Origin: CAZSRX01 sp964609675 [NCBI: uncultured Bacteroidota bacterium]
GTDB lineage: Bacteria; CLD3; SB21
Assembly: GCA_964609675.1 (NCBI GenBank)
Contig: CAZSRX010000023.1
Span: 1-64,000, forward strand
DNA length: 64,000 nt
Reading direction: 5' to 3'
Shown here piece by piece: positions 43,802 to 54,200 of the stretch (position 1 is its first letter; the number at the start of each line of letters is the position of its first letter). Below the pieces are notes generated by a model. It was not told where the DNA came from. It saw only the letters and a list, made by a program, of their open reading frames with translations, and ran no database searches. Both the position numbers and the translations under genes were made by a program.

Positions 43802-45616
43802 ATGAAGACCTTTTTAGAACAGCTTAACGAAAAAGTCCTGATTTTCGACGGGGCGACCGGTACGAACCTCCAGCGGCAGAATCTCACGCCGGATAATTTC
43901 GGGGGCGAGGCGTATTACGGGTGTAATGAATATCTCGTAACATCCGATCCGTCTGCCGTTGAAAAAGTGCACACGGATTTTCTTCAGGCCGGCGCGGATA
44001 TTATTGAAACGGATACTTTCGGCGGCACCTCGATTGTTCTTGCGGAATATAACCTCCAGCATCTCGCGTATACGTTAAACGTCAAAGCGGCGGAAATCGC
44101 AAAGCAAAAAGCTTTGGAATTCTCCACCATGGCGCATCCGCGGTTTGTGGCCGGCTCGATCGGCCCAACGACCAAACTGCCCTCGCTGGGACACATCCCC
44201 GTAGAAGAAATGTACCGGAGTTTCTATGAGCAGATGGCCGGCCTGATGGACGGCGGCGTGGATCTGTTCTGCATTGAGACCTGTCAGGATATGCTTCAGG
44301 CCAAAACCGCTTTGTGCGCCGCGCAGGACATTTTCCGCGACCGGAGAAAAACCATACCGGTGATTGTATCCGTTACGATTGAAACCACCGGCACAATGCT
44401 GCTGGGCACCGAGATTGCCGCGGCTCTGGCCATACTCGAGCCGTTTGATTTCATTACCGCCATCGGTATGAATTGCGCGACGGGGCCGAAAGAAATGTCT
44501 GACCCTATCCGGTATTTATGCCACAACTCGCCGAAACCGGTATTTTGCATGCCCAATGCCGGCATACCGGAAAATATCGGCGGACGCGCGCATTATCATC
44601 AAACACCCGAAGAGTTGACGAAATGGCTGTCGCATTTCGTCAAAGACCTCGGCGTGCAGATTGTCGGCGGCTGCTGCGGGACGACACCGGAACATATAAA
44701 ATTATTGTCCGATACGCTCAATCACACGGCTCCGGCCCCGCGTAACTGGAATTACACGCCATCCGTCGCGTCGATATTTTCACCCGTGCCGCTGAGCATT
44801 GATCAGCCGCCGGTTTATATCGGTGAGCGCACCAACGCGAACGGATCAAAGCTTTTCCGCGAACTGCTCCTGAAAGAAGACTATGACGCAATGGTTTCCA
44901 TGGGGCGCGAGCAGGCCCGCGAAGGCGCGCACATTCTCGATGTCTGCGTGGCGTATGTCGGCCGTAACGAAATCAAAGATATGCAGGAGGTTATCCGGCG
45001 CTTCAACACGCAGGTGCCGCTGCCCGTTATGATTGACTCCACGGAAGCGCCGGTCATCGAGCGTGCCCTGCAGCTTCTTGGCGGAAGGGCGATCGTTAAC
45101 TCCGTCAACCTCGAAGACGGCGAAGAACGCTGCGCCCGCGTTCTGCCGATGTGTAAACGCTACGGCGCGGCCGTGGTGGCATTAACCATTGACGAAGAAG
45201 GTATGGCCAAGACCCGCGAAAAAAAACTCGCGATCGCCAAACGCATTCATGATCTGGCAGTACATAAATACGGATTGCGCGATGAAGATCTTATCTTCGA
45301 TACCCTGACCTTCACGCTGGGTTCCGGCGACGAGGAATTCCGCAAGGCCGGTATCGAGTCCATTGAAGCCATACGGCTCATCAAACAGGCATTTCCAAAA
45401 GTAAAAACCTTACTCGGTGTCAGCAACATTTCATTCGGCTTGAATCCGCAGGCACGGCATGTGATCAATTCCGTGTTCCTGCATGAAGCCGTGGCGGCCG
45501 GCCTGGACATGGCTATCGTCAATGTGCAGAAAATTATGCCGTTATATAAGATTCCGGAACGTGAGCGGGAACTGGCTATTCAACTGGTGCGCGATGAGAG
45601 GAAGTGGGAATCCTGA
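43802..45616 (+). CDS. metH: methionine synthase N-terminal module (homocysteine and folate domains)
   Basis: A 604-residue protein equal to the first half of cobalamin-dependent MetH. Residues 1-310 are the homocysteine-binding barrel (IFDGATGTNLQRQ; Zn cysteines in GMNCATG and GGCCGTTPEH). Residues 340-604 are the pterin-binding barrel (YIGERTNANGSKLFRELL, INSVNLEDG). It stops where the cobalamin domain would begin; that half is at 38800-40908 on the opposite strand. No Shine-Dalgarno lies in the few bases between the ahcY terminator and the ATG; GGAA inside the hairpin is 17 nt away. The two modules presumably assemble in trans. Confidence 0.93.
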   Translation: MKTFLEQLNEKVLIFDGATGTNLQRQNLTPDNFGGEAYYGCNEYLVTSDPSAVEKVHTDFLQAGADIIETDTFGGTSIVLAEYNLQHLAYTLNVKAAEIAKQKALEFSTMAHPRFVAGSIGPTTKLPSLGHIPVEEMYRSFYEQMAGLMDGGVDLFCIETCQDMLQAKTALCAAQDIFRDRRKTIPVIVSVTIETTGTMLLGTEIAAALAILEPFDFITAIGMNCATGPKEMSDPIRYLCHNSPKPVFCMPNAGIPENIGGRAHYHQTPEELTKWLSHFVKDLGVQIVGGCCGTTPEHIKLLSDTLNHTAPAPRNWNYTPSVASIFSPVPLSIDQPPVYIGERTNANGSKLFRELLLKEDYDAMVSMGREQAREGAHILDVCVAYVGRNEIKDMQEVIRRFNTQVPLPVMIDSTEAPVIERALQLLGGRAIVNSVNLEDGEERCARVLPMCKRYGAAVVALTIDEEGMAKTREKKLAIAKRIHDLAVHKYGLRDEDLIFDTLTFTLGSGDEEFRKAGIESIEAIRLIKQAFPKVKTLLGVSNISFGLNPQARHVINSVFLHEAVAAGLDMAIVNVQKIMPLYKIPERERELAIQLVRDERKWES

Positions 45617-45746
45617 GAACTTAAACCGTTCCGATGGGCTTACCGCATACGATTTTCATTGAAATTCAAATTCAGATTCCTTAAGTTTTTTACTGAATTT
45701 TTATGGAATAAGAGCTTTTACCATTTGAAAAACATACGAGGAATCT

Positions 45747-46997
45747 ATGGCCATTATCAGACCCTTTCCCGGCTTACGTCCGCCCAAAGAACTCGCGTCC
45801 AAAGTCGCGTCGCTTCCGTATGACGTTATCAATTCCGAAGAAGCCCGCCAGCTAGCCAAAGGCAATCCGTACAGCTTTTTGCATGTTACCCGTCCGGAAA
45901 TCGATCTGGATCCGAAAATCGACATACATAGCGAGGAAGTGTATGCCAAAGCCACCGAGAATTTTAATGCGTTCATCAAAAACGGAACGTTGAAAAAAGA
46001 CCCCAAACCGTATTACTACTTATATGAACAGACGATGGGTCGGGTGGTGCAGGTCGGTCTCGTAGTGACTGCCGCGGTGGATGATTACCAAAAGGAAGTC
46101 ATCAAGAAGCACGAGCTCACGCGCAAAGACAAGGAAGAAGACCGTACGCGCCATGTTGAAGCGACCAACGGCAACAACGAGCCCGTGTTTTATACGTATC
46201 GCGCGAAACCCGAAATTGACACAATCGTCAGCGCGTGGATAAAAAAGACTCCGGAATACGACTTCACGGCCGACGACGGCATTCGCCATCGCTTCTGGGT
46301 CGTGGACGATCCGGCGACGATTGATACTCTGACGAAATTATTCGCGCAGATTCCGACGCTGTACGTGTCCGACGGCCACCACCGCAGCGCCGCGGCCAGC
46401 AATCTCTGCACAAAACTGCGGAAACAAAACCCGAACTACACCGGCAACGAGCCGTTCAATTATTTTCTCACCGTGATTTTTCCGCACAACCAGCTGTTCA
46501 TCATGGATTACAACCGCATCGTGAAAGACCTGAACGGCATGACATCCGATGAATTCCTGAAGAAAGTCAGCGAGAAATTCGACATCCGTAAACACGATAA
46601 GCCCGAACCTTACAAGCCGCAGAAGAAGCATGAATTCGGCATGTATCTGGACAAAACCTGGTATGTGCTGACGGCAAAAACCGGATTCTACAACGAAAAC
46701 GACCCGATCGACAGCCTGGATGTACAGATCCTGCAAAACCATTTGTTGTCGCCGCTGCTCGGGATTAATGACCCGCGCACGGACAAACGCATCGATTTCG
46801 TCGGCGGTATACGCGGACTGAAAGAACTGGAACGCCGCGTGGATGAAACCGGATTCAAAGTGGCGTTCTCCATGTTCGCCACGTCCATCGAAGACCTGAT
46901 CCGCGTGGCCGATGCCGGGAAAATCATGCCGCCGAAATCCACTTGGTTCGAGCCCAAACTGCGCAGCGGACTGATCGTTCACTGGTTTAATTATTAA
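45747..46997 (+). CDS. DUF1015 family protein
   Basis: A 416-residue protein of the DUF1015 family. Typical segments are the N-terminal IIRPFPGLRPPKELASKVASLPYDVIN, LYVSDGHHRSAAA in the middle and DFVGGIRGLKELERRV near the C-terminus. DUF1015 genes often sit beside serA and serC, as here, so a role in serine metabolism has been suggested; the biochemical activity is unknown. It is 97 bp before serA and probably in one operon with serA and serC. An AT-rich 130-bp gap separates it from metH. Confidence 0.92.
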   Translation: MAIIRPFPGLRPPKELASKVASLPYDVINSEEARQLAKGNPYSFLHVTRPEIDLDPKIDIHSEEVYAKATENFNAFIKNGTLKKDPKPYYYLYEQTMGRVVQVGLVVTAAVDDYQKEVIKKHELTRKDKEEDRTRHVEATNGNNEPVFYTYRAKPEIDTIVSAWIKKTPEYDFTADDGIRHRFWVVDDPATIDTLTKLFAQIPTLYVSDGHHRSAAASNLCTKLRKQNPNYTGNEPFNYFLTVIFPHNQLFIMDYNRIVKDLNGMTSDEFLKKVSEKFDIRKHDKPEPYKPQKKHEFGMYLDKTWYVLTAKTGFYNENDPIDSLDVQILQNHLLSPLLGINDPRTDKRIDFVGGIRGLKELERRVDETGFKVAFSMFATSIEDLIRVADAGKIMPPKSTWFEPKLRSGLIVHWFNY

Positions 46998-47094
46998 CCG
47001 TCTTTAAAAAATTACTCATGGGCGGTTTATGACTTTGTGCAAGAAATTGAGCGTATTCACTAAATAACCATTCACATAACCAGCAGGTAGAATC

Positions 47095-47979
47095 ATGAAA
47101 ATATTAATCTCCGACGCGTTCGATCCCGGATTGCCTGAAAAACTCAAACAATTCGGCGAAGTGACCGACGACAAAAATCAGTACACCGATGCGGAAATCA
47201 TTCTCGTCCGCTCCGCCACCAAATGCAAAAAAGATTATTTGGATCAGGCGAAGAACTGCAAAATGATCATTCGCGGAGGCGTAGGGCTCGATAACATCGA
47301 TGTCAAGCACGCCGAGTCCAAAGGAATTATCGTGAAGAACACCGCGTCCGCGTCGGCGATTGCTGTGGCCGAGCTGGCGTTCGCGATGATGCTGGCGATT
47401 CCGAACCGGCTGATTGAGGCGCACAACAGCATGAAGGAAGGCAAATTTTTAAAGAACGAACTCAAGCGCACGGAGTTATACGGCAAGAACCTAACCGTGA
47501 TCGGCACCGGCAATATCGGCATCGAGGTCGCCCGGCGCGCGCACGCGTTCGGCATGAAAGTGTTCGGGTATGATATCGTTAAACCCGCGGAACCGATCAT
47601 TACCATGATGCCGACGCTCGAGGAAGCCGTCAAAAATGCGCATTACATTTCCCTGCATGTGCCGCTGACTGACACAACCAAAGGCATGATCAACAAGGCG
47701 CTGATCGGGAAAATGCGCGACGGCGTGGCGATTATCAACGCCGCGAGAGGCGAAGTGATTGTCGAGGAAGATGTCGCCGAAGCGCTCAAGAGCGGCAAGA
47801 TCAAGGCCTACGCCACCGACGTTTGGTACAGCGATCCGCCGGCGCCGACCTCGCCGATTCTCTCCGCGCCGAACACCATTATGGCTCCGCACATCGGCGC
47901 CTCCACGAAAGAAAATTTACTCCGCATCGGCGAAGTGGTGATCCAGCTGATTACCGATTACGTGAAAATGAAAAAATAA
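47095..47979 (+). CDS. serA: D-3-phosphoglycerate dehydrogenase, short form
   Basis: A 294-residue D-2-hydroxyacid dehydrogenase, first step of serine synthesis (3-phosphoglycerate to 3-phosphohydroxypyruvate). The NAD site VIGTGNIGIEVARRA, the substrate Arg in INAARGEVI, the later Glu and the catalytic His in MAPHIGAS are present. It is the short form without ACT or ASB regulatory domains, so serine feedback through those domains is not expected. The location between DUF1015 and serC supports the assignment over other hydroxyacid dehydrogenases. Confidence 0.9.
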   Translation: MKILISDAFDPGLPEKLKQFGEVTDDKNQYTDAEIILVRSATKCKKDYLDQAKNCKMIIRGGVGLDNIDVKHAESKGIIVKNTASASAIAVAELAFAMMLAIPNRLIEAHNSMKEGKFLKNELKRTELYGKNLTVIGTGNIGIEVARRAHAFGMKVFGYDIVKPAEPIITMMPTLEEAVKNAHYISLHVPLTDTTKGMINKALIGKMRDGVAIINAARGEVIVEEDVAEALKSGKIKAYATDVWYSDPPAPTSPILSAPNTIMAPHIGASTKENLLRIGEVVIQLITDYVKMKK

Positions 47980-47988
47980 ATAAACTAT

Positions 47989-48076
47989 AAACCTTGAAGG
48001 TCATGCGCGTGATTAATATTTGTTAAATTTTGTAAATATTTTCTTTTATTTTCAACGCGGCAGACCTTCAAGGTTT
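47989..48076. repeat. inverted repeat element between serA and serC
   Basis: AAACCTTGAAGGTC (47989-48002) and GACCTTCAAGGTTT (48063-48076) are perfect 14-bp inverted repeats around a 60-bp AT-rich middle; a further CGCGT/ACGCG pair lies just inside. Each arm contains ACCTT-N-AAGGT, itself palindromic. A related copy occurs at 51181. It looks like a small dispersed intergenic repeat and may also act as an attenuator between the two genes. Confidence 0.75.
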
Positions 48077-48101
48077 AATAATAAAAAAAAGGAGAACCAT
48101 C

Positions 48102-49193
48102 ATGGGTCGCATATTTAATTTTAACGCAGGGCCTTCAGCGCTGCCGCTTCCGGTGCTGGAAAAAATGCAGGCCGAACTGCTCGATTTCAACGGCACCGGC
48201 ATGTCGATTATGGAACACAGTCATCGCGGAAAAGATTTTGAGGCGGTGCTGGCGGATTCCAAACGACTGATGAAGGAAGTCATGGGCATTCCGGATAATT
48301 ACAAGATCATCTACTGCACCGGCGGCGCGAGCACGCAGTTCGCGCTGATCCCGATGAATTTCCTGCACGAAGGTTCCGGCGATTATATCCAGACCGGCGA
48401 ATGGTCCGAAAAAGCCGTCAAGGAAGCGAAAATTCAGGGCAAGAAATTCAACATCGCCGCTTCTACCAAAGGGGAAGACGGCGTTTACCGGCGCGTGCCG
48501 AAACAAAGCGAACTGAAACTGGATCCCAACGCCCGCTTCGTCCATCTTACCACAAACAACACGATTTTCGGAACCCAATGGAAATCGCTGCCCAATACCG
48601 GCAACGTGCCGATGATTCTCGATATGTCCTCGGACATCATGTCCAAGAAAATGGATTTCAACAACGTCGGCATGATCTATGCCGGCGCGCAGAAAAACAT
48701 GGGTCCCTCGGGCGTCACCGTCGTCATCATCCGCGATGACATGGTCGAAAAATGCGCCCCCGGACTGCCCACGATGTTCAGCTACAAGACTTACGTGGAC
48801 AACGATTCGCTGTACAACACGCCTCCGACCATCGCGATTTATCTGGTGAAACTGGTTATGGAATGGGCCAAGGGCGTCGGCGGCATACCGCAGATTGAAA
48901 AATGGAATGCTGAGAAAGCCAATCTGCTTTACGCGACGATTGACAAGTATCCCGATTTCTACAAAGGCACAACCGAAAAAGAAAGCCGTTCCTGGATGAA
49001 CGTAACCTGGCGCCTGCCGAATGAGAAATTAGAAGAAACCTTTGTCGCGGAAGCTAAGAAAGCCAAACTCGGCGGACTCAAGGGCCACCGTAAAGTCGGC
49101 GGTATCCGCGCTTCCCTGTATAACGCCGTGACCGTCGAAGGCGTCAAAGCGCTCTGCGGATTCATGGAAGAGTTTTATTCGAAGAATAAATAG
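48102..49193 (+). CDS. serC: phosphoserine aminotransferase
   Basis: A 363-residue PLP enzyme making phosphoserine from phosphohydroxypyruvate and glutamate. The start FNFNAGPSALPLPVLEK, MSIMEHSHRGKDF, the PLP-Lys in YAGAQKNMGPSG, and the C-terminal GHRKVGGIRASLYNAV are all typical. AAAGGAG is upstream of the start. It completes a DUF1015-serA-serC block; serB is not in the window. Confidence 0.96.
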   Translation: MGRIFNFNAGPSALPLPVLEKMQAELLDFNGTGMSIMEHSHRGKDFEAVLADSKRLMKEVMGIPDNYKIIYCTGGASTQFALIPMNFLHEGSGDYIQTGEWSEKAVKEAKIQGKKFNIAASTKGEDGVYRRVPKQSELKLDPNARFVHLTTNNTIFGTQWKSLPNTGNVPMILDMSSDIMSKKMDFNNVGMIYAGAQKNMGPSGVTVVIIRDDMVEKCAPGLPTMFSYKTYVDNDSLYNTPPTIAIYLVKLVMEWAKGVGGIPQIEKWNAEKANLLYATIDKYPDFYKGTTEKESRSWMNVTWRLPNEKLEETFVAEAKKAKLGGLKGHRKVGGIRASLYNAVTVEGVKALCGFMEEFYSKNK

Positions 49194-49240
49194 CGACGAA
49201 GGCACGAAGACTCAAAGAAATTAAAAGTCTGATCGAAGAA

Positions 49241-49274
49241 AAACCCGCTGTGCGTAAGGCATGGCGGGTTTTTT
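49241..49274 (+). terminator. Rho-independent terminator of the serine operon
   Basis: AAACCCGC/GCGGGTTT stem with a 15-nt loop followed by T residues, 47 bp after serC. Confidence 0.85.
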
Positions 49275-49408
49275 ATAAAAAAAATCTGCTTCTGTTATTT
49301 ATCGGCATTGTTTAAGATGGCTCCAATCCATACCGGGCTTATTGAAAGTTTATGCAATAATCGTTATATTGGAAATAATCAAATTATTTTCAATCCCGGG
49401 GAACTTCC

Positions 49409-49639
49409 ATGAGCCGAATCATTTTATCCAAACCCGTGAATTACGGTATAAAGCGTAATCAGGAATATCGTTACCGTAAGGCCTTCAAGCCGGTGACCAT
49501 CGATAAAGAAAAAAAAGCGGCCGGACAGCTTTATCGGTATGCCCGCGCGTTATCGTTCCGGACGAATATTCCAATCCAAAATTTTATCTGCGCCTGGTTT
49601 GATGAAAATCATTATTATGAATTTAATTTTGAAAAATAA
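49409..49639 (+). CDS. small basic protein of unknown function
   Basis: A 76-residue protein rich in Lys, Arg, Tyr and aromatic residues (YGIKRNQEYRYRKAF; FDENHYYEFNFEK). GGGGAA lies 6 nt before the ATG. No known domain was recognised. It stands alone between the serine operon terminator and the WD40 gene, and the 235 bp after it hold only AT-rich sequence. It could be a small nucleic-acid-binding protein; confidence in function is nil, in coding moderate. Confidence 0.5.
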   Translation: MSRIILSKPVNYGIKRNQEYRYRKAFKPVTIDKEKKAAGQLYRYARALSFRTNIPIQNFICAWFDENHYYEFNFEK

Positions 49640-49874
49640 CTCCATGATTTTTTTGATTGCTTTTTTTCTTTCCAGCTTTATGAGCATTAACTTTATAAAC
49701 TTTCAACTTTTAACTTTCAACTTTTAACTTTCAAACTCATTGAAAAGCCCATGATATGAAAAATGATAATTCACAGATGATGCTGTTATTTAATTATTAT
49801 ATGTCGGTTTGTAAATATAGAGTAAATATTGCAAATTTTATTAATATGTAAATTATTAACAGCGGGTGTTTTTT

Positions 49875-51029
49875 ATGAAAACAATGACGACAGTGAAAAC
49901 CGGATTATTATTGGCCGGACTCCTGTTCCATACGCTGACCGGCACGTTAGGTGCACAAGAAAAAATGAAATCAGTTTGGATTGTACAAGCCCATGATGAT
50001 GAGGTACTGGCGGTTGCTTTTTCTCACAACGGAAAATATGCCTTATCGGCAAGCGCTGATAGGTCGCTGAAACTTTGGACGATAGAGACAGGAAAAATGG
50101 TACGAATATTCCGGGGACATCAGGATCGGGTAACTACTTTGGCTATTTCTCCTGATGATCAATACGTGTTGTCAGGCAGCAGAGACAAAACCTTGAAATT
50201 GTGGGAACTATCCACCGGTAAAGAAATCCGTACATTTAAGGGTCATCAAGGGAGGGTCAACTCCGTTGTGATGACACCGGATGGATTGTATGGAATCTCA
50301 GGAGGAAGAGATTCGATTCCGAGGTATTCATCTCACAGACATCGCGAAATTATTAATAACATCAAATTGTGGGAAATTTCGACCGGTACGTTATTACGCT
50401 CCTTCTCTGGCTATGTATACGAAGTGACAGCCGTTGCGGTGGCACCAAAGGGGACATTTATTGTCGGGATTGGTTCAGATAATACAATGGCTATGTGGAA
50501 CATTTTAACGGGGTCCCTGGAAAGAAATTTTCAAACAACGACTTATATACAACTGTCGGTAAAATCTTTAGCTATCACGCCCGATGAAAAATATGTAATC
50601 ACTGGAGGCGCCGGCGATAATAGCCGGATTATTATTTGGGACACGGAAACAGGCAAGTCGTTACGGGAATTTTCGGGTCATCGAAGAGATGTGAATGCCG
50701 TGGCTGTTTCTCCTGACGGAAAGCATGTGATTTCAGGCGGTGAAGATTGTACATTGAAATTATGGGAAATTGAGACCGGGCAATGTATAAGAACTTTTAA
50801 AGGGCATGATAATCGGGTCACTTCCGTTGCCATATCACCTGACGGAAAGTACATACTGTCCGGCAGCGCAGATTCTACTATAAAATTATGGGACATGAAT
50901 TCAGGAAAAATCATACGACCCTTTGGTGAAAGGAAGCTGATACAGGTTTTGGATATAGGGGATTTAGAAGTAAAAGAATCTTCGTCTTTAGATTCAACAG
51001 ACATAGATGAAAGTGGAGGATCGAATTAA
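49875..51029 (+). CDS. secreted seven-bladed WD40 protein
   Basis: A 384-residue protein with a signal peptide (about 1-28, ending LGAQ) followed by seven WD40 units, enough for one closed propeller. Units begin at AHDDEV, GHQDRV, GHQGRV, GYVYEV, TYIQLSV, GHRRDV and GHDNRV; repeats 1, 2, 6 and 7 end in the usual LKLW or IKLW. Repeat 3 has a 12-residue insertion (SIPRYSSHRHRE). The ATG at 49875 is preferred to a GTG at 49866. Exported WD40 propellers serve as binding scaffolds; no partner gene is apparent. Confidence 0.88.
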   Translation: MKTMTTVKTGLLLAGLLFHTLTGTLGAQEKMKSVWIVQAHDDEVLAVAFSHNGKYALSASADRSLKLWTIETGKMVRIFRGHQDRVTTLAISPDDQYVLSGSRDKTLKLWELSTGKEIRTFKGHQGRVNSVVMTPDGLYGISGGRDSIPRYSSHRHREIINNIKLWEISTGTLLRSFSGYVYEVTAVAVAPKGTFIVGIGSDNTMAMWNILTGSLERNFQTTTYIQLSVKSLAITPDEKYVITGGAGDNSRIIIWDTETGKSLREFSGHRRDVNAVAVSPDGKHVISGGEDCTLKLWEIETGQCIRTFKGHDNRVTSVAISPDGKYILSGSADSTIKLWDMNSGKIIRPFGERKLIQVLDIGDLEVKESSSLDSTDIDESGGSN

Positions 51030-51134
51030 AAATATTTAAACTATATTGAGGTGTTTGTTCATCACAGAAAAATTGGAGGAGGAATGATATTGTGAGTAAA
51101 ACAGTTATTAAGAAAACAGGGCTGTTGATGCGGT

Positions 51135-51170
51135 AAAAATTAAACTTCCTGAAGACGTTTAATTTTTTTT
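51135..51170. terminator. bidirectional terminator between WD40 and M1-barrel genes
   Basis: AAAAATTAAAC (51135-51145) pairs with GTTTAATTTTT after an 11-nt loop that can form a small inner stem, then more T residues. T runs are present on both strands, and the flanking genes converge. Confidence 0.8.
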
Positions 51171-51180
51171 ACGGCGCCAA

Positions 51181-51193
51181 ATCTTCAAGGTCT
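51181..51193. repeat. second copy of the ACCTT-N-AAGGT palindromic motif
   Basis: ATCTTCAAGGTCT resembles the right arm of the 47989-48076 element (10 of 11 core positions). It is single here and lacks the partner arm. Confidence 0.4.
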
Positions 51194-51259
51194 TGTGGCC
51201 GTAACGGATAAAAAAATATAAAGGCGGAATCGTTAATGGCCCGCGGGCCTTGGGGTTTT

Positions 51260-54200
51260 TTAAAAATTATTATATAAACCCGCCAGCCATCTGATTTTAA
51301 ACGCGCGGTTATCGCCATGGTTTATGGACGGCCTGCTTATCCAGAACGGAATCTCGAACCGTAACTGATAGGTTCCCCACCAGTCAGGAATCATATTCAA
51401 GTCATAAACCAAGCCGGCGCCGGCGTCCGCGAGCCAGCGTTTTCTGAATGGCGCCGTCAGATCCCGGTCGCGTTTCCAGGTCAGGCCGCCGTCGAAAAAA
51501 AGAAAGGGACGGGAGTGTGTCAGCCAAAGCAGGTCCTGCCGGAACATCCGTCTCAAAGGATTGGCCATGTAGAGATCCAGATTATTCGTCCAGATTTTAT
51601 TAGCGGCAAGATTGGCGTCGTAATAACCGGACATACTGCCGCCGCCGTCGGCGTACCAATGACGCGCCGACCGGTTCTGCCATAAGGAAGCGGGCACGGT
51701 TCCCGCCGACCGGAAAAACCGCTGATGAAACATTTCCTGAGGCGAAGCGCCCGCCAGATAGAATTGCGCCTGCGCCGGCACATCGCCTACCGCATACCCG
51801 GCATACGTTCGCAGGTTCAGCGTCAGATACCAGCGCACCAGTTCGACCGGATGATAATAGGAAAAAAATATTTTTGAGAAGCGCCAGTCGGATTTCCAGA
51901 CGGACGTTTCGAATCCGATGGCCGCCTGCGGGCTGTTGAAATAGCGGCTTTGGTAGCGGTACTCTATTTGTAAACTCTGCACGTCGCCTTTATCCCAGGA
52001 TATGCCCCGCGGCAGGTAATCCGCATCGAATAACCGACTGTAGAATATCCGCGCCGACGCTTCATGATACGGCGGATAGTCGTAAGCGTTTACGAACCAT
52101 TTTTTGTTGAATCCGATGCGGTGTGCGGCGCGGCCTTCCAGGCGGAGCGACGTCAGTTCCAATTCGGTCTGGCGGCCGAGATTATACAGCGGCGTAGCCA
52201 GGATGAGTTCGTAATCGGGCCGGCGGCTTTTAACGCCGTAATAAGCGCCGGCGCTGAGGCGGTATTCATCGGTTGCCCATCGGCCTTTACTGCGGTACCC
52301 CGCGCGGAGTCCGTCGGGGCCGCTGTACCATACGGACGGCCGGTGCGTAAGTACATACGTGTCCAGCGTTGGATAATAAGAAACCGGTTTTTGAATATGG
52401 ATCTCAAACTTGTTCCAGAGGCCGGTGGCGTTGTCCCGGCGGTTTACATCCGGCAGCATGCGGGACGTGTCGATGGCGACGCTTTCGATGGCGTCGTCCA
52501 ATTCCAGTATCAAGGTGTATTCCCGCGTGCTGAAGTCCCAGACCGGCCGCCGTTCCAATCCGGGCTTATCGGCGTCGAGCGTGTGCGCAGGAATCCGGTA
52601 TCCGTACTGGCTTTTATTTTTCAGGGTGACGACCACGTCCAGCGGCATTTCGATTAAGCCGTATCGCCGCAGTGAAATTTCGGCGGCATAAAAGCGGCGG
52701 CCGTCTTCTTCCGTCCACCGCCCGTTGATATCACGGATGCCGTAATCGCAGGTGCGGGTCGTTCCGAGCCATTGCTCAAACAGCCCCTTTAATTCCGTCC
52801 CGCTTTCCTGCTCAAGGAACCGCCGGAAACCGTCCGTGGATACATGCGTGAAAGCATGGGTTGCGTAGTATCGCCGCATCAAGCGGTCGAATGCTTCGCG
52901 CCCGAAATAATATTCCAGCGCATTCATGAAAACATGGCCTTTGGTGTACACCGAGTATGCGTAGGATGCATCGCTGATAAACCGGTCCGAATGCGTCAGC
53001 GTTTTTTCCTCCCATCCCTGTTTGGCCCACCACTCATAGGAAGCAAAAGTGCTCACGAGCGCGTCCTCGTTGGGATAATGCTTTTGCTTGAACGGGGAAC
53101 CGTAGTCGCGCATGGCATAGCGGCCGAACAGCGTATTCATGACGCGCGTGGTGTAGTAGGATGTGATGCCCTCGTCCATCCAGGCTTCGTGGACTTCGTC
53201 GTTGGCCAGCGCGCCGTAAAACCAGTTATGAATGACTTCATGCGCCGTCACGCCGGCCAGGCTGTAGGGCGGGCGGTTGCCGGTGATGAACGCGATGGAC
53301 GGATATTCCATACCGCCGTCACCGGCTTGCGCGATGGTCAGATCGGGATAGGGATAAGGCCCAACATGCGCGTTCATATAATCCAGAATGGCGCCCGTCC
53401 ACTCTTTCATGCGTTCCCATTGCCGGGCGACAGAAGGCTGATATAAAAAATGCACGCGTGTGGATCCGCAAAGAACCGAATCGTAACGGTAATCCGGGTC
53501 GGCGCACCATGCAAAATCGTGCACGCGTTCGGCCCGGAAGCGCCACGTGCGTTGGCCGCCGGAGGCCATTTCCGTTGAAAGCGAGGAGAACCGCGACAAA
53601 AGCTCATCCAGTTCGTGATTTTGATTAAGCAGCGTGTCAGGCTGGTCGGGATTATCAACAGCCGGATAGGACGGGACGCGGGTCTGTTCATCCAGGCGGT
53701 CGCGGCGCGTGGAATCGGCGGGAATCTGCATCATGGCGCCCGGCGAGGAAGCGTTTACCAGCGTGCCCGTAGCGCCAATCACATACGCCTCCGGCAACGT
53801 CAGGCTGACCTCATACGTTGCGAACTCGCCGTAAAACTCGCGCCCCAGGTACGTATCCAGATGCCAGCCGTTACGGTCGTACACGCAGAGCTTCGGATAC
53901 CACTGCGCCATGGAATAATCAATGCCCTCGCGGTTGCGGCGGCCCATGCGGCGGATAAGAAACGGAACCGTTTCCTCAAATTCGATATACACGGTGACGC
54001 GGCCTCCGGGCGCCAGGGGCTCCCGAAGGCTCACTTTAAGAATGGTGTCGTCTTCTTCATCAAACAGCACGCGCCCCTGGCCGTCGTAAACGCCCAGGAT
54101 TTCCATATTCCCAAGTATATAATCAGGATAATACCCTAAAAGGCTACCGCCGAACGCCCGGTACCGTTCGTCCTGGTATTGCCGCATCCGGCTGTGCTTG

